A stretch of 53,702 bases of DNA, taken from the NCBI GenBank assembly GCA_947463135.1, contig CANHTA010000004.1, positions 1 to 53,702 of the forward strand, given 5' to 3'. Of the stretch, positions 1-9,770 are shown one piece after another. The stretch is from Gemmatimonadota bacterium (lineage in GTDB: Bacteria; Gemmatimonadota; Gemmatimonadetes; Gemmatimonadales; Gemmatimonadaceae). How positions within the stretch are numbered: position 1 is the first letter of the stretch; every line of letters begins with the position of its first letter. The notes under the pieces are model-generated. The model saw only the letters and a list, made by a program, of their open reading frames with translations, was not told where the DNA came from and made no database searches. Made by a program: the position numbers and the translations under genes.

Positions 1-32
1 AACCGGTGGGTTCCGCAAATCGTTTGGCGACA

Positions 33-38
33 TAGAAT
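33..38 (+). promoter_or_regulatory. Candidate -10 element, leaderless start
   Basis: TAGAAT lies 6 nt before the ATG at 45, so transcription would begin at or next to the start codon. No clear -35 is visible. It is one of six similarly placed TANNNT hexamers in this window. Inferred from position only. Confidence 0.4.
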
Positions 39-44
39 CCCAAG

Positions 45-974
45 ATGCTGCCGTATCATTCCGCTGAACAGGTCCACGAGGCGCTGGCGTGGCCGGTGTT
101 AGTGCCCGCGTTGCAACGCGCGTTTGCCGCCGGTGCCACCGTGCCGCAGCGTCATGCACATGCGCTGAGCGAGCGGGACTCGCTACTGCTCATGCCAGCA
201 TGGAGCGACGATGCGCTTGGTGTGAAAGTGGTGACGGTCATGCCCGATTCGATGGCCGCTCGCACCGTGCAGGCGCTGTACCTCCTGCTGGACCGACATA
301 CCGGTGCGCCACGGGCCGTGCTTGACGGGGAAGCGCTCACCGTGCGCCGCACGGCGGCGACGTCGGTGCTGGCGACCAGCTATCTGGCGCGCGATAACGC
401 GAGCGACCTGTTGGTGATCGGTACTGGCACACTGGCGCCGTACATGGTGCGGGCATACTGCGCCATGCGCCCGGCGATCACACGCGTGCGCCTCTGGGGA
501 CGTACGCCGGCGCGCGCGGCAGCGCTGGCCAACGCGCTGGCGAGTGAAGGACTGCCGGTGGAGGCGTGCGCCGGCGATCTCGACGCATTGCACCACGCAC
601 TCGCCGCATCGCACATCGTGTGTGCGGCCACCACGTCACGCACGCCGGTGGTGCATGGCGCATGGCTCTCCCCTGGCACTCATGTCGACTTGGTGGGTGG
701 ATTTACCCCCGCCATGCGCGAGGCGGATGACGACACGATGTGCGCCAGTCGCATTGTGGTGGACAGCTACAGCGGGGCGCTGCACGAGGCGGGCGATGTG
801 ATAGATCCGCTGGCACGTGGCGTCATCCCGCGTGGTCAGGTGGTCGCCGAGCTTCGCGAGCTGGTGACGGGTACCGTGGCGGGGCGCACCGACCGGGAGC
901 AGATCACGCTGTTCAAGTCGGTTGGGCTGGCGCTCGAAGACTTGGCGGCCGCGACGCTGGTGTGCGGTGCGTAG
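45..974 (+). CDS. Ornithine cyclodeaminase / mu-crystallin family protein
   Basis: 309 aa, the usual length for this family of NAD(P)-dependent enzymes (ornithine cyclodeaminase, alanine dehydrogenase, ketimine reductase). The N-terminal part carries the substrate-domain features, including an RRTAATS stretch near residue 105. A Rossmann segment follows with the dinucleotide loop GTGTLA near residue 126 and a WGRTPARA strand. No signal peptide is seen, so it should be cytoplasmic. The ATG at 45 follows a TAGAAT hexamer by 6 nt. A D-aminoacylase-like gene begins 37 bp downstream on the same strand, so a role in amino-acid or imino-acid catabolism is plausible. The exact substrate cannot be read from sequence, because the family interconverts ornithine, alanine, lysine-derived imines and others. 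Confidence 0.87.
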   Translation: MLPYHSAEQVHEALAWPVLVPALQRAFAAGATVPQRHAHALSERDSLLLMPAWSDDALGVKVVTVMPDSMAARTVQALYLLLDRHTGAPRAVLDGEALTVRRTAATSVLATSYLARDNASDLLVIGTGTLAPYMVRAYCAMRPAITRVRLWGRTPARAAALANALASEGLPVEACAGDLDALHHALAASHIVCAATTSRTPVVHGAWLSPGTHVDLVGGFTPAMREADDDTMCASRIVVDSYSGALHEAGDVIDPLARGVIPRGQVVAELRELVTGTVAGRTDREQITLFKSVGLALEDLAAATLVCGA

Positions 975-1011
975 CCGTGCCGGTGGAGCCTTTCACACAC
1001 ACACTCCCATC

Positions 1012-2595
1012 ATGACTTTCCTCTCAGCTGTCCGTCGCGCTGGCGTGCTCGGCCTGTTCATGGCCGCATGGCCGCACGGTGCTGCATTGCAAGCGCAAGG
1101 CGCGGTGGATGTACTCATCACCGGCGCCATGGTCTACGACGGCACCGGCGCTCCGGGGCGCATCACCAACGTCGGTATTCGCGGCGACCGCATTGCCTTC
1201 GTGGGTGCGATCCCGAGCGGCACCACCGCCACGCGTCGTATCGATGCCACCGGGTTGATCGTGTCGCCGGGGTTCATCGATCCGCACACCCATGCGTACG
1301 AAGGGCTGCCGCGGCTGAACGCCGAGCGACGGTTGAGTGCGTCGTCACTCATGCAGGGCATCACGACCGTCACGATCGGCCCTGATGGTCGCGGACCATT
1401 CGATGTAAAGCGTGTGCTCGACGAATCCGAGAAGCTGGGGCTTGGCACCAACGCGTATGCCACGGTGGGCTTCGGGACCGTGCGCGCCCACGTGATGGGT
1501 GCATCGTCGGCGCCCGCTACGAAAGCGCAGATCGATTCCATGCGCGCGCTCATCACCAAGGCCATGCAGGAAGGCGCGCTCGGCGTGGGCTCAGGCTTGT
1601 TCTACGCGCCGCAAAGCTACGCCAGTACCGACGAAGCGATTGCCGTGATCTCGGCCGCCAAGCCGTTTGGCGGGGTGTACGACACGCATCAGCGCGACGA
1701 GTCGAGCTACACTATTGGGTTGCTGGCGTCGGTGCGCGAAACCATTCGCATCGGCTGCGAATCGGGGCTCACGGCGAATGTGGGACACATCAAGACGCTG
1801 GGCGTAGATGTATGGGGCAAAGCCGACAGCGTGCTAGGCATCATGCGTGAGGCGCGCGCCAAGGGCTGCGTGGTGACCGCCGATCAGTATCCCTGGACCG
1901 CCAGCGGAACTGGCTTAAGTGCCGCACTGCTTCCGCGATGGGCGCAGGCCGGTGGCAACGATTCGCTCAAACTGCGTATTGCTGACGCCACGTTGCGCGA
2001 GAAGATGCTGGTGGAGATGCGCGACAACCTGCGACGTCGTGGTGGCGACAGCACGCTGTTGCTGACCGGTGGGAGTGCCGCCGCCAGGTCGTATATCGGC
2101 AAAACGCTCAAGCAGGCGGCGGCCGAGCGGAATATGCCGGCGGTGGAGACGGCGCTGGCCATGATCGGCGAGGGGCTCGACATGAGCATGGCGAGCTTCA
2201 ACATGACGGAGGCCGATATTGAGACCTTCATGAAAGACCCCTACGTGATGACCAGCTCTGATGGCTCGGGCGGGCACCCGCGGCTGTACGGCACGTACCC
2301 GCGCAAGATCCGTCGCTATGTGCTTGATAAGCCGGTGATCACGATGGAGCGGATGGTGCGCGCGTCGTCGGGGCAGGTGGCCGAGACCTATCGCATTCCC
2401 GATCGCGGGGTGTTGCGGGCTGGTGCCTTCGCCGATGTGATCGTGTTCGATCCTGCAACCATTCGGGACGAAGCGACCTATGTGGAACCGACGCGATTGT
2501 CGAGCGGAATGGTGTGGGTGTTCGTGAACGGACAGGCGGCGGTGCAGGAGCGACGGATGGCGAATGTGTTCGCGGGGCGTGCGCTGCGGCGCTGA
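1012..2595 (+). CDS. Exported D-aminoacylase-like amidohydrolase
   Basis: 527 aa from the ATG at 1012. This start is preferred over an in-frame upstream start at 922, because it gives a clean signal peptide (Arg-containing n-region, hydrophobic core, Ala-rich cleavage region ending AALQAQG). The body is an N-acyl-D-amino-acid deacylase / amidohydrolase: the metal-binding HxH in FIDPHTHAYE, a second-shell THQRDES segment, GHIKTLG, and the late SSDGSGGHPRLYGTYPRK segment carrying the conserved Asp. Family members hydrolyse N-acyl-D-amino acids or related amides with zinc. The signal peptide places it in the periplasm or outside. It sits between an ornithine-cyclodeaminase-like gene and a SusC/SusD pair, suggesting processing of modified or D-amino-acid compounds. 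The substrate is inferred. Confidence 0.88.
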   Translation: MTFLSAVRRAGVLGLFMAAWPHGAALQAQGAVDVLITGAMVYDGTGAPGRITNVGIRGDRIAFVGAIPSGTTATRRIDATGLIVSPGFIDPHTHAYEGLPRLNAERRLSASSLMQGITTVTIGPDGRGPFDVKRVLDESEKLGLGTNAYATVGFGTVRAHVMGASSAPATKAQIDSMRALITKAMQEGALGVGSGLFYAPQSYASTDEAIAVISAAKPFGGVYDTHQRDESSYTIGLLASVRETIRIGCESGLTANVGHIKTLGVDVWGKADSVLGIMREARAKGCVVTADQYPWTASGTGLSAALLPRWAQAGGNDSLKLRIADATLREKMLVEMRDNLRRRGGDSTLLLTGGSAAARSYIGKTLKQAAAERNMPAVETALAMIGEGLDMSMASFNMTEADIETFMKDPYVMTSSDGSGGHPRLYGTYPRKIRRYVLDKPVITMERMVRASSGQVAETYRIPDRGVLRAGAFADVIVFDPATIRDEATYVEPTRLSSGMVWVFVNGQAAVQERRMANVFAGRALRR

Positions 2596-2650
2596 GGCGT
2601 ATCGGGCCGCGTTCCTGGTCAACCCGTAGCGAGTGGTGATGCATGAGTGC

Positions 2651-2656
2651 TAGTAT
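2651..2656 (+). promoter_or_regulatory. Candidate extended -10 promoter for susC
   Basis: TAGTAT preceded by TGC, an extended -10 arrangement. Transcription would start near 2663, giving a leader of about 57 nt that ends in GGAGAG just before the ATG at 2720. This supports the downstream start for the receptor. No convincing -35 is seen. Confidence 0.4.
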
Positions 2657-2719
2657 CTCCTCAGCCCCATGCATACAGTCCGTTCTGCCTCGTTCCACAC
2701 GCTTCGTTCGGAGAGAAAG

Positions 2720-5700
2720 ATGGTCCCTCGCTTCGCCGCGCCCTTTGTGCTTGCGGCCTCACTCGTGCTTAGCGGTGTCGGCACCGCTGGTCTTCACGCG
2801 CAGAACGCGCCCCCCGGTCGGGTTGTGGGTGTGGTGTCCGACTCTGCTTCCGGGCAGCCGCTTCAAGCCGTTCAATTGATCCTCTCACGGGGAACGGTGC
2901 GCCTTGAGGCTCGCACGAACCCGGAGGGACGCTTCACCTTTCCTGCCGTTCCGGCTGGTACGTACGGCCTCGAAGCGATTCGGCTTGGCTATCGCCGGGT
3001 CGTACGCACGGGCATCGCGGTTGCGGCGGGCGCTACCATTACCTATGACGTAAAAATGACCGCCGCTGCCTTGAATCTGCAGGCGATGGTGACAACCGGT
3101 GTGGTTGATCCGGCGTCCGGTACGCGCGTGCCGTTTTCCGTCGGTCGCGTGAGTGCTGAAGATGCGCCAGTGCCCGCCACCAACGCGCTGGAGACCATTC
3201 AGGGCAAGATCGCTGGCGTGAGCGTGATCCCCACCGGGCAGGCCGGCAGCGGCACGAACATTCAGTTGCGCACGCCAACATCGATCAGCAAGGGCAACTC
3301 ACCCCTTGTGGTGGTGGACGGCGTTATTCAGTCGGCCTCGTTCGATGCGGCCAGCGCCGATCTGCAGAGTATGGACATTGAGAGTGTGGAAGTGGTGAAG
3401 GGTGCGGCGGCGGCCTCGTTGTACGGCTCACGTGCGTCGGCCGGCGTGATTCAGATCCGTACGCGCCGCGGCACCGGTCTCGCTGAAGGGACCACCAAAT
3501 TCACCCTCCGCACCGAGTACGGTAACAATGAACTGGCCCGCAAGGTGAACTGGGCGCAGCAGCACTCATTTCTGTCGAACGAGCAGGGCGAGTTTCTGAA
3601 TGCGGCGGGACAGGTGGTTCCCCGTGAGCAGCGCGTTCCCGACCCCATTTACGCGCGCTTTCAGGACAATCCCTTTAAGGCAGGCACCTTCTACGACCAG
3701 GTGGATCGCTTCTTCAATCCGGGTGATTTCACGCGGAACTCGATGAACATTGCCCAGAATGGCGGCAAGACCAACTGGTTGTTTTCCTATGTGAACCAGC
3801 GGGAAGACGGTGTCGTGCTCAATAGCGGCCGCTATGATCAGAATGACTTCCGTCTCAACCTGGATCATCGTCCGCGCAGCGATCTGAGCATCGGCGTGAG
3901 CGCGTACCATAGCCGTTCAACGCGGCTCAATCTGTACGACGACACCTTTTTCGACCTCATCAATCAGGCGCCCGACGTGAACTTGCGTCAGCCCGATCCG
4001 GACGGCACGCCCTTCATCTTCCAGCCCGACTTCGAAGGCCGTGAGGAAAACCCGCTGTACGTGCTCTCCACGGAACGGCGCAACCGGAACCGTGCCCGCA
4101 CGCAGGGAGCCCTGGAGGCGCGCTATACCCCGCGCTCGTGGCTCACGGTGGACGGCAATGTGTCGTATGACCGGTCCGATCGCTCAACCGATTTCTTCCT
4201 CGATCAGGGTGTGAAAACAGAAGGGTTCGGCAATGGCGGACCGGGTGAGATCTCGCGCTTTAACGGCATCACCGATGCGCTCAATGCATCGCTCTCGGCC
4301 AACCTGCTCAAGCGCGTTGGCAGCTTTACCTTGCGCAGCACGGTGCGGGGACTGATCGAGCGCGAAACCAACGATCTGGTGAACGCGAGCGGACAGATCT
4401 TCTCGACGCCCGGGGTGAACAGCCTGAACAACGCCACGGTTCGCTTTGTGAATTCCACAAGCGAGACGATCCGTACCAATTCATTTTTTGTGAGCGGCGC
4501 GGCCGATTACAAAGGCAAGCTCATTGTGGACGGGCTCGCCCGCATGGACGGCAGCTCGCTGTTTGGTCCGGAAGAGCAGGAGAACTGGTACTACCGCGGT
4601 TCTGCGGCGTATCGTCTCTCTGAAGAGGGTTGGTTCCCGCTGAAGAATATCTTCAACGAGTTCAAGCTCCGCGCCTCGCAGGGTACGGCTGGTGGTCGTC
4701 CTGACTTCAATGACCAGTACGAAACCTTCAACTTCATTGAAGGCGGTGGTCTGGTGAAGCAGAACCTCGGCAACAAGTTCCTGAAGCCGGAATACTCGAA
4801 GGAAACGGAAGTCGGTATTGATGCCATCGTGAAGAACCGGTATTCGGTACAGCTCTCGTATGCGCGACAGACTACGACGGACCAGCTGCTGCTGATCCCG
4901 TTGGCCGGCTACTTCGGGTACGCCAATCAGTGGCAGAATGCCGGTACCGTCACGGGCAACACGTACGAGGCCACGCTCGAGGCGCAGATCGTGCGGAAGC
5001 CCAACTTCACGTGGCGTGCGGGCCTCGTGGCCGATCGGTCACGCAACCGGATCACCGAGTTCAACCGTCCGTGTTTCACCACGGGCACCGTGGGCTTCCG
5101 GTGCGCAGGGGAGACGCTCGGCAACATGTACGGTTTCCGCTTCATTGGCGATGCCTCTGAACTGCCGGCCGACGCACAGGCGCGCGCGGGCGAGTTTGCC
5201 CGCAACGACGAAGGGCTGCTCGTATACGTCGGGGCCGGCAACACGTACACCGAAGGCGAAACGAAACGCCTCTGGGGTTCGCCGGCGGTGACGATCGGCA
5301 GCCAGTCGTATCAGTGGGGCATGCCGGTGCGTGCTACCGATTCAACGGGTAACGCGGCCGTTACCCGGATCGGCGACGGTAACCCGGACTTCCGCTTTGG
5401 TGTGTCGAACACGATTGGATGGCGCGGTATTCAGCTGTTCATGCTCTGGGATGCTCAGGTGGGCGGTGATGTGTACAACCAGACCAACCAGCGTATGTAC
5501 CAGTACCAGCGCAGTCGCGATGTCGACCAAGCGGGCAAGGCGCAGGAACTCAAGAAGCCCATTGAGTACTACGTGGCCCTGTACTCAGCCAACGATCCGA
5601 CCAGCTATTTCGTGGAGGATGCGAGCTTTGTGAAGCTGCGTGAGCTCTCGCTCAAGTACCGCCTGCCCAGCAGCTTCGCGCGCGCGTTGGCGCGGCTGGG

Positions 5701-5860
5701 TGCCGAACAGGCCTCGGTGTCGTTGATTGGCCGGAATCTGGTGACGCTCACCAGCTACAAGGGGTACGACCCCGAAGTCGGCAGTGTGCTCAGCCGCCTC
5801 GACAGCTTCTCGTATCCGCGCTATCGCACGCTTACGGGCAGCTTCGAAATCACCTTTTAA
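2720..5860 (+). CDS. SusC/RagA-family TonB-dependent outer-membrane receptor
   Basis: 1046 aa from the ATG at 2720, which has GGAGAG 4 nt upstream and yields a standard signal peptide ending GLHAQ. A start at 2669 would add 17 residues before it. After cleavage comes a carboxypeptidase-regulatory-like beta domain (GVVSDSASGQPLQAV ... FPAVPAGTYGLEA). The TonB plug follows (ALETIQGKIAGVSV, SPLVVVDGVI, VEVVKGAAAASLYGSRASAG), then a long beta-barrel ending in an aromatic residue (EITF). The plug motifs and length are those of SusC-type receptors, which import oligomers with a SusD lipoprotein. The partner gene begins 17 bp downstream. No glycosidase is nearby, so a peptide or amide substrate is at least as likely as a glycan. 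Confidence 0.93.
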   Translation: MVPRFAAPFVLAASLVLSGVGTAGLHAQNAPPGRVVGVVSDSASGQPLQAVQLILSRGTVRLEARTNPEGRFTFPAVPAGTYGLEAIRLGYRRVVRTGIAVAAGATITYDVKMTAAALNLQAMVTTGVVDPASGTRVPFSVGRVSAEDAPVPATNALETIQGKIAGVSVIPTGQAGSGTNIQLRTPTSISKGNSPLVVVDGVIQSASFDAASADLQSMDIESVEVVKGAAAASLYGSRASAGVIQIRTRRGTGLAEGTTKFTLRTEYGNNELARKVNWAQQHSFLSNEQGEFLNAAGQVVPREQRVPDPIYARFQDNPFKAGTFYDQVDRFFNPGDFTRNSMNIAQNGGKTNWLFSYVNQREDGVVLNSGRYDQNDFRLNLDHRPRSDLSIGVSAYHSRSTRLNLYDDTFFDLINQAPDVNLRQPDPDGTPFIFQPDFEGREENPLYVLSTERRNRNRARTQGALEARYTPRSWLTVDGNVSYDRSDRSTDFFLDQGVKTEGFGNGGPGEISRFNGITDALNASLSANLLKRVGSFTLRSTVRGLIERETNDLVNASGQIFSTPGVNSLNNATVRFVNSTSETIRTNSFFVSGAADYKGKLIVDGLARMDGSSLFGPEEQENWYYRGSAAYRLSEEGWFPLKNIFNEFKLRASQGTAGGRPDFNDQYETFNFIEGGGLVKQNLGNKFLKPEYSKETEVGIDAIVKNRYSVQLSYARQTTTDQLLLIPLAGYFGYANQWQNAGTVTGNTYEATLEAQIVRKPNFTWRAGLVADRSRNRITEFNRPCFTTGTVGFRCAGETLGNMYGFRFIGDASELPADAQARAGEFARNDEGLLVYVGAGNTYTEGETKRLWGSPAVTIGSQSYQWGMPVRATDSTGNAAVTRIGDGNPDFRFGVSNTIGWRGIQLFMLWDAQVGGDVYNQTNQRMYQYQRSRDVDQAGKAQELKKPIEYYVALYSANDPTSYFVEDASFVKLRELSLKYRLPSSFARALARLGAEQASVSLIGRNLVTLTSYKGYDPEVGSVLSRLDSFSYPRYRTLTGSFEITF

Positions 5861-5877
5861 CCGGCGAGCCTCAACAC

Positions 5878-7485
5878 ATGCAATCGACTCTCAAGAAGTT
5901 CGCGCTGCCGGTTGGCCTCGCCCTTATCGCAGCGTCCTGTCAGGACCTGAATGTGGTGAACCCCAACCGGCCCGATGCCGAGCGCGCCACGGCGCAGCCG
6001 GTGACCACGGAATCGTTCGTGGCTACCTCCTTCCGTACATGGTGGCCCGTGGCCGGCCACGACGACTATCCGTCGTGGGCCTACAGCACCATGGCACGGG
6101 AAATGACCTCCGGCTTTGCCGACTTCGGACAGCTCGAGCTGTCCAGCGAGCCGCGTCAGGCGTGGAACAACAGTCCGGTGAACGCGCGCCGGCAGGTGAA
6201 TGAGCAGCCGTGGTATCAGCTGTATCGCACCATCTCCGCGGCAAACGATGTGGTAGGCGCCATCGATCGTGGTCTCGTGATCGAGAATGCCGCCCGGACC
6301 GCGCGCGCCAAGGCTATGGGCAAGTTCATGCAGGGAATTTCGTACGGCTATCTCGGCTTGTATTTCGACAAGGCCGCGCTGGTGGACGAAACAACGAAGC
6401 TGGATACGCTCACGGGTGTGGCGCCATCGTTCAGCGACTACAAGGCCGTTACGGCCTTCGGCATTGCGCAGTTGGACGCGGCCATCACGACGGCGAATGC
6501 GCAGCCGACGATGACGTTCCCCGTGGACAACTTTGTGTATCAGGCACTTACGAAGGACCAGTTCGTCCGGCTTGCCAACTCCTTTGCGGCGCGGTTGCTG
6601 GTGTACTCGGCGCGCACGCGTGAAGAGCGGGCAGCGGTGAATTGGACTCAGGTGCTGCAACGTGTTGATGCGGGCATTCAGGTGGACTTCGCCCCAACCG
6701 CCCAGCCCGACATTTTCTTTGATGACTGGAAGCGCCTGCTGGCGCGTCTTCGTACGGCGGGACGTCCGTCAGACTTTGGCCGTCCCAGCTATTGGCTGGT
6801 GGGTCCCTCCGATTCGACGAACGGATGGCGGACGTGGGTGGCAACGCCGAATGACTCGCGGATGCCTTTCCAGTTGCGTACCAAAGACCGTCGCATTCAG
6901 GGACCGACCGGACCCGCCTCGGTGGGGAAGTACATGGGCTACAACCTGAACAACATCTTTCAGGCGGCGCGTGGGACGTATCGCTTCTCGCACTACTTCT
7001 ACCGGCGCAACGGCGTGGATCTTACGTACCAGACGGGTCCGCAGATTGCGATGACGGTGACCGAGATGGATCTGTTGAAGGCCGAAGCGCTCATTCGCCT
7101 GGGCCGTGCGCCGGAAGCGGTGCCACTCATCAACCGGTCGCGCATCGCCAACGGCGAACTGCCGCCGGTAACGGTGGATGGTCCGCCGAACGAAGCGGGT
7201 TGTGTGCCGCGTAAGGAGAATGGTGACTGCGGCAGCTTGTGGGACGCGTTGCGCTACGAGAAGAACATCGAAGGCGCCGGCGTCACTGGTGTGGTGGCGT
7301 TCTTCGATGCGCGCGGCTGGCGCACGCTTCCGGAGGGCACGCCGGTACACTTCCCGATTCCAGGCCGCGAGCTGCAGACGTTGCGCCTCCCGCTGTACAC
7401 GTTCGGTGGCCCTGGTGGACAGGGTAGTGCACCGGCGCGTGATCCGGAGCGTTGCCCGGTGGCGTTGGCGCGGTGTGCACCGTAA
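5878..7485 (+). CDS. SusD/RagB-family surface lipoprotein
   Basis: 535 aa. The N-terminus is a lipoprotein signal (basic start, hydrophobic stretch, LIAASC lipobox with the Cys at about residue 21), so the mature protein is lipid-anchored, probably at the outer-membrane surface. The body has the helix-rich TPR-like pattern of the family, including an EMDLLKAEALIRLGR segment that matches the conserved late helix. It starts 17 bp after the SusC-type receptor and is surely co-transcribed with it; such pairs form a lidded importer. The C-terminal part is somewhat divergent (Pro/Gly-rich end), but no frameshift is visible. Ligand unknown. Confidence 0.88.
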   Translation: MQSTLKKFALPVGLALIAASCQDLNVVNPNRPDAERATAQPVTTESFVATSFRTWWPVAGHDDYPSWAYSTMAREMTSGFADFGQLELSSEPRQAWNNSPVNARRQVNEQPWYQLYRTISAANDVVGAIDRGLVIENAARTARAKAMGKFMQGISYGYLGLYFDKAALVDETTKLDTLTGVAPSFSDYKAVTAFGIAQLDAAITTANAQPTMTFPVDNFVYQALTKDQFVRLANSFAARLLVYSARTREERAAVNWTQVLQRVDAGIQVDFAPTAQPDIFFDDWKRLLARLRTAGRPSDFGRPSYWLVGPSDSTNGWRTWVATPNDSRMPFQLRTKDRRIQGPTGPASVGKYMGYNLNNIFQAARGTYRFSHYFYRRNGVDLTYQTGPQIAMTVTEMDLLKAEALIRLGRAPEAVPLINRSRIANGELPPVTVDGPPNEAGCVPRKENGDCGSLWDALRYEKNIEGAGVTGVVAFFDARGWRTLPEGTPVHFPIPGRELQTLRLPLYTFGGPGGQGSAPARDPERCPVALARCAP

Positions 7486-7502
7486 GAACGCGGTAACCAC
7501 GT

Positions 7503-7530
7503 CGTACGGCCGCCGCACGGTGGCCGTACG
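7503..7530. terminator. Hairpin downstream of susD gene
   Basis: Perfect 9-bp inverted repeat (CGTACGGCC / GGCCGTACG) with a 10-nt loop, starting 18 bp after the SusD stop codon. There is no T tract, so it may aid termination or protect a 3' end rather than act as a classical intrinsic terminator. Confidence 0.45.
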
Positions 7531-7563
7531 AATGATGGGGTAGCAAGGACCGCAAGAACGACA

Positions 7564-7609
7564 AGGGCGCAGGGGAGGGAGAGCGATTGCTCTCCGTCTC
7601 CTGCGCCCT
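7564..7609. terminator. Strong hairpin between convergent susD and tkt genes
   Basis: Two 21-nt arms (7564-7584 and 7589-7609) pair with one G-T wobble and one mismatch around the 4-nt loop GATT. It lies between the convergent SusD and transketolase genes, 31 bp from the tkt stop, and fits a bidirectional terminator. T-rich tails are weak on both strands. Confidence 0.6.
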
Positions 7610-7639
7610 CGCCGTTGTGACGGGGAGTCTGCTTGGTAG

Positions 7640-9664
7640 CTACGCGCCCAACAGCTCCGTCACCGTGGCCGCCACGTTGTCAGCGGAAATGCCGTACTTC
7701 TCATACAGCGTGGGCGCCGGCGCACTGGCACCGAAGGTAGAGATACCCACGATGGCACCCGTGTCACCCACCCACTGGTACCACGACATCGGGTGCGCCG
7801 CTTCCACCGCCACGCGCGGCACGCCGGCGGGGAGAATGCTGGCGCGATACGACGCGTCCTGTTTGGCGAACAGCTCGAGGCTGGGGCAGCTCACCACGCG
7901 CGCGTTCACACCAGTGGCGGCCAGCTTTTCACGCGCGGCCAGCGCAATCTCCACTTCCGAGCCGCTGGCCATCAGCACCACGTTCGGCACGCCATTCGTA
8001 TCCGCCACCACATACGCCCCATGCGGCACACCGGCCCGTGCCCGTGCCGGTTCGCTGAAGTACGACAGCTTCTGACGCGTGAGCACGATGGCTGATGGTC
8101 CCGTGCGATGCGCGATCGCCACGCGCCATGCTTCGCTCACTTCGTCGGCATCGGCCGGACGCAGTACTAACAAATTCGGAATGCAGCGCAGCGCCGTGAG
8201 ATGCTCGATAGGCTGGTGCGTGGGGCCGTCCTCGCCGAGTCCGATGGAATCGTGCGTGAACACATAGATCGCCTGCACGCCCATGAGGGCGGCCAAGCGA
8301 ATGGCCGGACGCATGTAGTCGCTGAACACCAGGAACGTGCCGCCGTACGGGATGATGCCGCCGTGCAGTCCCATGCCATTCATGATCGCGCCCATCGCAT
8401 GTTCGCGAATGCCGAAATGGAAGTTGCGACCGGCGGCGGCCGTGGGGGCGTAGTACGTGGCGCCCTTCACATTCGTAAGGTTGGAGCCCGTGAGGTCGGC
8501 GCTACCACCCACCAGCTCCGGCGCGGCCGACGCAATGGCGTTAATGACCGCACCACTCGCCGCACGACTGGCCACGTTGCCGCTCTTGGCATCGAACACC
8601 GGGAACGCGCTGTCGAGCGCGGCCGTGACCGTGCCGGCGTTACGACGCAGCAACTCGGCGGCGAGCTCGGGATGCGCCGCCTCGTACGCGGCCCACTTGG
8701 TCTTCCACTCGGCGTGCGACGCGGCACGCGTGGCCACGCGCTCCGTCCAATGCGCGCGCGCGGCATCGGGTACGAAGAACGGTTCCGTGCTGGGCCAGCC
8801 GTAGGCCGTTTTAGTGAGCGCAATCTCGGCCGCTCCCAACGGTTCACCGTGTGCCTTGGCGGTGTCCTGCTTGTTGGGCGACCCGAAGCCGATGTGCGTC
8901 TTCGTGATGATCATCGTGGGCCGCTGCGTGTCGGCCTTCGCTTCAGCGATGGCGGCGTCAATCGCGCCGAGATCGTTCACGTCGTTCACATGCAACACCT
9001 GCCAGCCGTACGCCGCGAAGCGCTGCTCCGCGTTGTCGCTGCACGAGAGATCGGTGCTGCCGTCGATGGTGATGCCGTTGTCATCGAAGAAGCCGATGAG
9101 CTTGCCCAACTTGAAGTGACCGGCGTAGCTGGCCGCTTCGTGCGAGATGCCTTCCATGAGGCAGCCGTCGCCCGCTACGAAGTAGGTGTAGTGATCAACG
9201 ATGTCATGACCGGGGCGATTGAAGGTGGCCGCGAGATGCGACTCGGCCACCGCGAACCCCACGGCGTTGGCGACGCCCTGACCGAGCGGGCCAGTGGTCG
9301 TTTCCACACCCGGTGTGTGATGCACTTCGGGGTGCCCCGGCGTTTTGCTCTGCCATTGACGGAAGCGCGTGATCTCGGCCAGCGGCAGGTCGTAGCCCGC
9401 CATGTGCAGCGTGCCGTATACCAGCATGGAGGCATGGCCCACCGACAGCACGAAGCGGTCGCGGTCGGCCCACAGCGGCGCCGACGGGTCGTGACGGAGG
9501 TGACGCGTGTACAGTGCGTACGCCAACGGGGCGAGCGCCATGGGGGTGCCGGGATGTCCCGACTCGGCGGCTTGCACCGCATCCATGGCGAGGGTGCGGA
9601 TCGTGTCGATCGCGAGACGCTCGGTCTCGGTGACGGTAGCAGCAGGTACAGCGGACACGGACAT
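7640..9664 (-). CDS. tkt: Transketolase
   Basis: 674 aa, full length. It transfers two-carbon ketol units between sugar phosphates in the pentose phosphate or Calvin-type pathways, using thiamine diphosphate and Mg. Visible signatures are the N-terminal [15 protein letters not shown] block, the [12 protein letters not shown] segment, and the cofactor-binding [13 protein letters not shown] motif near residue 165 with its following DDN. The pyrimidine domain contains [14 protein letters not shown] and [14 protein letters not shown], and a C-terminal transketolase domain follows. It is monocistronic and cytoplasmic. A TAGATT hexamer on the minus strand at 9722-9727 would give a leader of about 50 nt, and GGAG is close to the ATG. 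Confidence 0.97.
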   Translation of the reverse strand: MSVSAVPAATVTETERLAIDTIRTLAMDAVQAAESGHPGTPMALAPLAYALYTRHLRHDPSAPLWADRDRFVLSVGHASMLVYGTLHMAGYDLPLAEITRFRQWQSKTPGHPEVHHTPGVETTTGPLGQGVANAVGFAVAESHLAATFNRPGHDIVDHYTYFVAGDGCLMEGISHEAASYAGHFKLGKLIGFFDDNGITIDGSTDLSCSDNAEQRFAAYGWQVLHVNDVNDLGAIDAAIAEAKADTQRPTMIITKTHIGFGSPNKQDTAKAHGEPLGAAEIALTKTAYGWPSTEPFFVPDAARAHWTERVATRAASHAEWKTKWAAYEAAHPELAAELLRRNAGTVTAALDSAFPVFDAKSGNVASRAASGAVINAIASAAPELVGGSADLTGSNLTNVKGATYYAPTAAAGRNFHFGIREHAMGAIMNGMGLHGGIIPYGGTFLVFSDYMRPAIRLAALMGVQAIYVFTHDSIGLGEDGPTHQPIEHLTALRCIPNLLVLRPADADEVSEAWRVAIAHRTGPSAIVLTRQKLSYFSEPARARAGVPHGAYVVADTNGVPNVVLMASGSEVEIALAAREKLAATGVNARVVSCPSLELFAKQDASYRASILPAGVPRVAVEAAHPMSWYQWVGDTGAIVGISTFGASAPAPTLYEKYGISADNVAATVTELLGA

Positions 9665-9770
9665 CGCTCCGGAATTTCGGTCAGGTGGGGTGCTCCAGTG
9701 GAGTGGGCACCACAGCCTTGAAATCTAACGGATTTCGCAGCCCGAGATTGACCGAAACCCGCCCGTTGGG

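Noticed and set aside
2720-7485. Polysaccharide utilisation locus
   Set aside because: A SusC/SusD pair is present, but no glycosidase, lyase, sulfatase or SusR/ECF regulator is seen nearby.
8201-9721. 506-codon plus-strand frame opposite transketolase
   Set aside because: It is antisense to a clearly conserved tkt gene, and its His/Arg/Gly-rich translation shows no family motif.
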